8,069 nucleotides of DNA, taken from Bacteroidota bacterium (lineage in GTDB: Bacteria; Bacteroidota; Ignavibacteria; Ignavibacteriales; Ignavibacteriaceae). The first letter of the stretch is position 1; every line of letters starts with the position of its first letter. Below, piece after piece: positions 8,033 through 8,069 of the stretch. The notes under the pieces are model-generated. The model saw only the letters and a program-made list of their open reading frames with translations. It had not been told where the DNA came from and ran no database searches. The stretch lies in NCBI GenBank assembly GCA_023453665.1, contig JAEXTA010000248.1, positions 1-8,069 on the forward strand, read 5' to 3'. Both the position numbers and the translations under genes were made by a program.

Positions 8033-8069
8033 GGGCAGATAGCTCAGTCGGTAGAGCAAAGGACTGAAA
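8033..8069 (+). tRNA. tRNA-Phe (anticodon GAA), 3' truncated by the window end
   Basis: The first 37 positions of a tRNA can be laid out without gaps. The acceptor 5' strand is GGGCAGA (8033-8039), followed by T8 and A9. The D-stem GCTC (8042-8045) pairs with GAGC (8054-8057) around the loop AGTCGGTA, then A26. The anticodon-stem 5' strand is AAGGA (8059-8063), followed by C32 and T33, the anticodon GAA at 8066-8068 and A37. GAA reads Phe codons. The layout parallels E. coli tRNA-Phe, including the identical GATAGCTCAGTCGGTAGAGCA stretch. The anticodon 3' strand, variable loop, T arm and acceptor 3' strand are outside the window. The remainder should give TCCTT for the anticodon stem and TCTGCCC for the acceptor stem. 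Confidence 0.92.

Overview
The window is AT-rich and every gene lies on the + strand. It looks like a chromosomal piece from the Bacteroidota/Chlorobiota/Ignavibacteria assemblage. Two things point there: a very large secreted gingipain-type (C25) protein with a type IX secretion (T9SS)-style C-terminal domain, and a promoter before the tRNA that fits the Bacteroidota pattern TTTG-N19-TAnnTTTG exactly. Ignavibacteria or a relative is my best guess, from protein style only; no taxonomic marker is present.

Layout: (1) bases 1-162 are the 3' end of a polyprenyl-phosphate sugar transferase gene that starts outside the window. (2) A 116-bp gap follows, with at most a weak promoter. (3) Bases 279-6044 encode a 1921-residue multidomain C25 cysteine peptidase. 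It has a signal peptide, a gingipain-like propeptide region, a C25 catalytic domain with a visible His/Cys dyad, about 950 residues of beta-rich extension, and a FlgD-like/T9SS-type C-terminal domain. It resembles the large PorU2-type putative T9SS sortases more than a short PorU. (4) An 84-bp gap holds a weak hairpin and the glmS ribosome binding site. (5) Bases 6129-7961 encode a full-length glucosamine-6-phosphate synthase (GlmS). (6) A 71-bp gap carries a strong promoter candidate for (7) a tRNA-Phe(GAA) gene cut by the window end just after the anticodon.

A possible theme is the cell envelope. The sugar transferase starts a lipid-linked surface glycan, GlmS supplies the amino-sugar precursor for UDP-GlcNAc, and the C25 protein is exported and could process or anchor T9SS cargo, which in known systems is attached to a surface polysaccharide. 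Adjacency alone does not prove this link, and glmS and tRNA-Phe are housekeeping genes that could sit here by chance. I see no CRISPR array, insertion sequence, integrase or broken gene. The C25 protein, especially its uncharacterised middle, is the least ordinary item.
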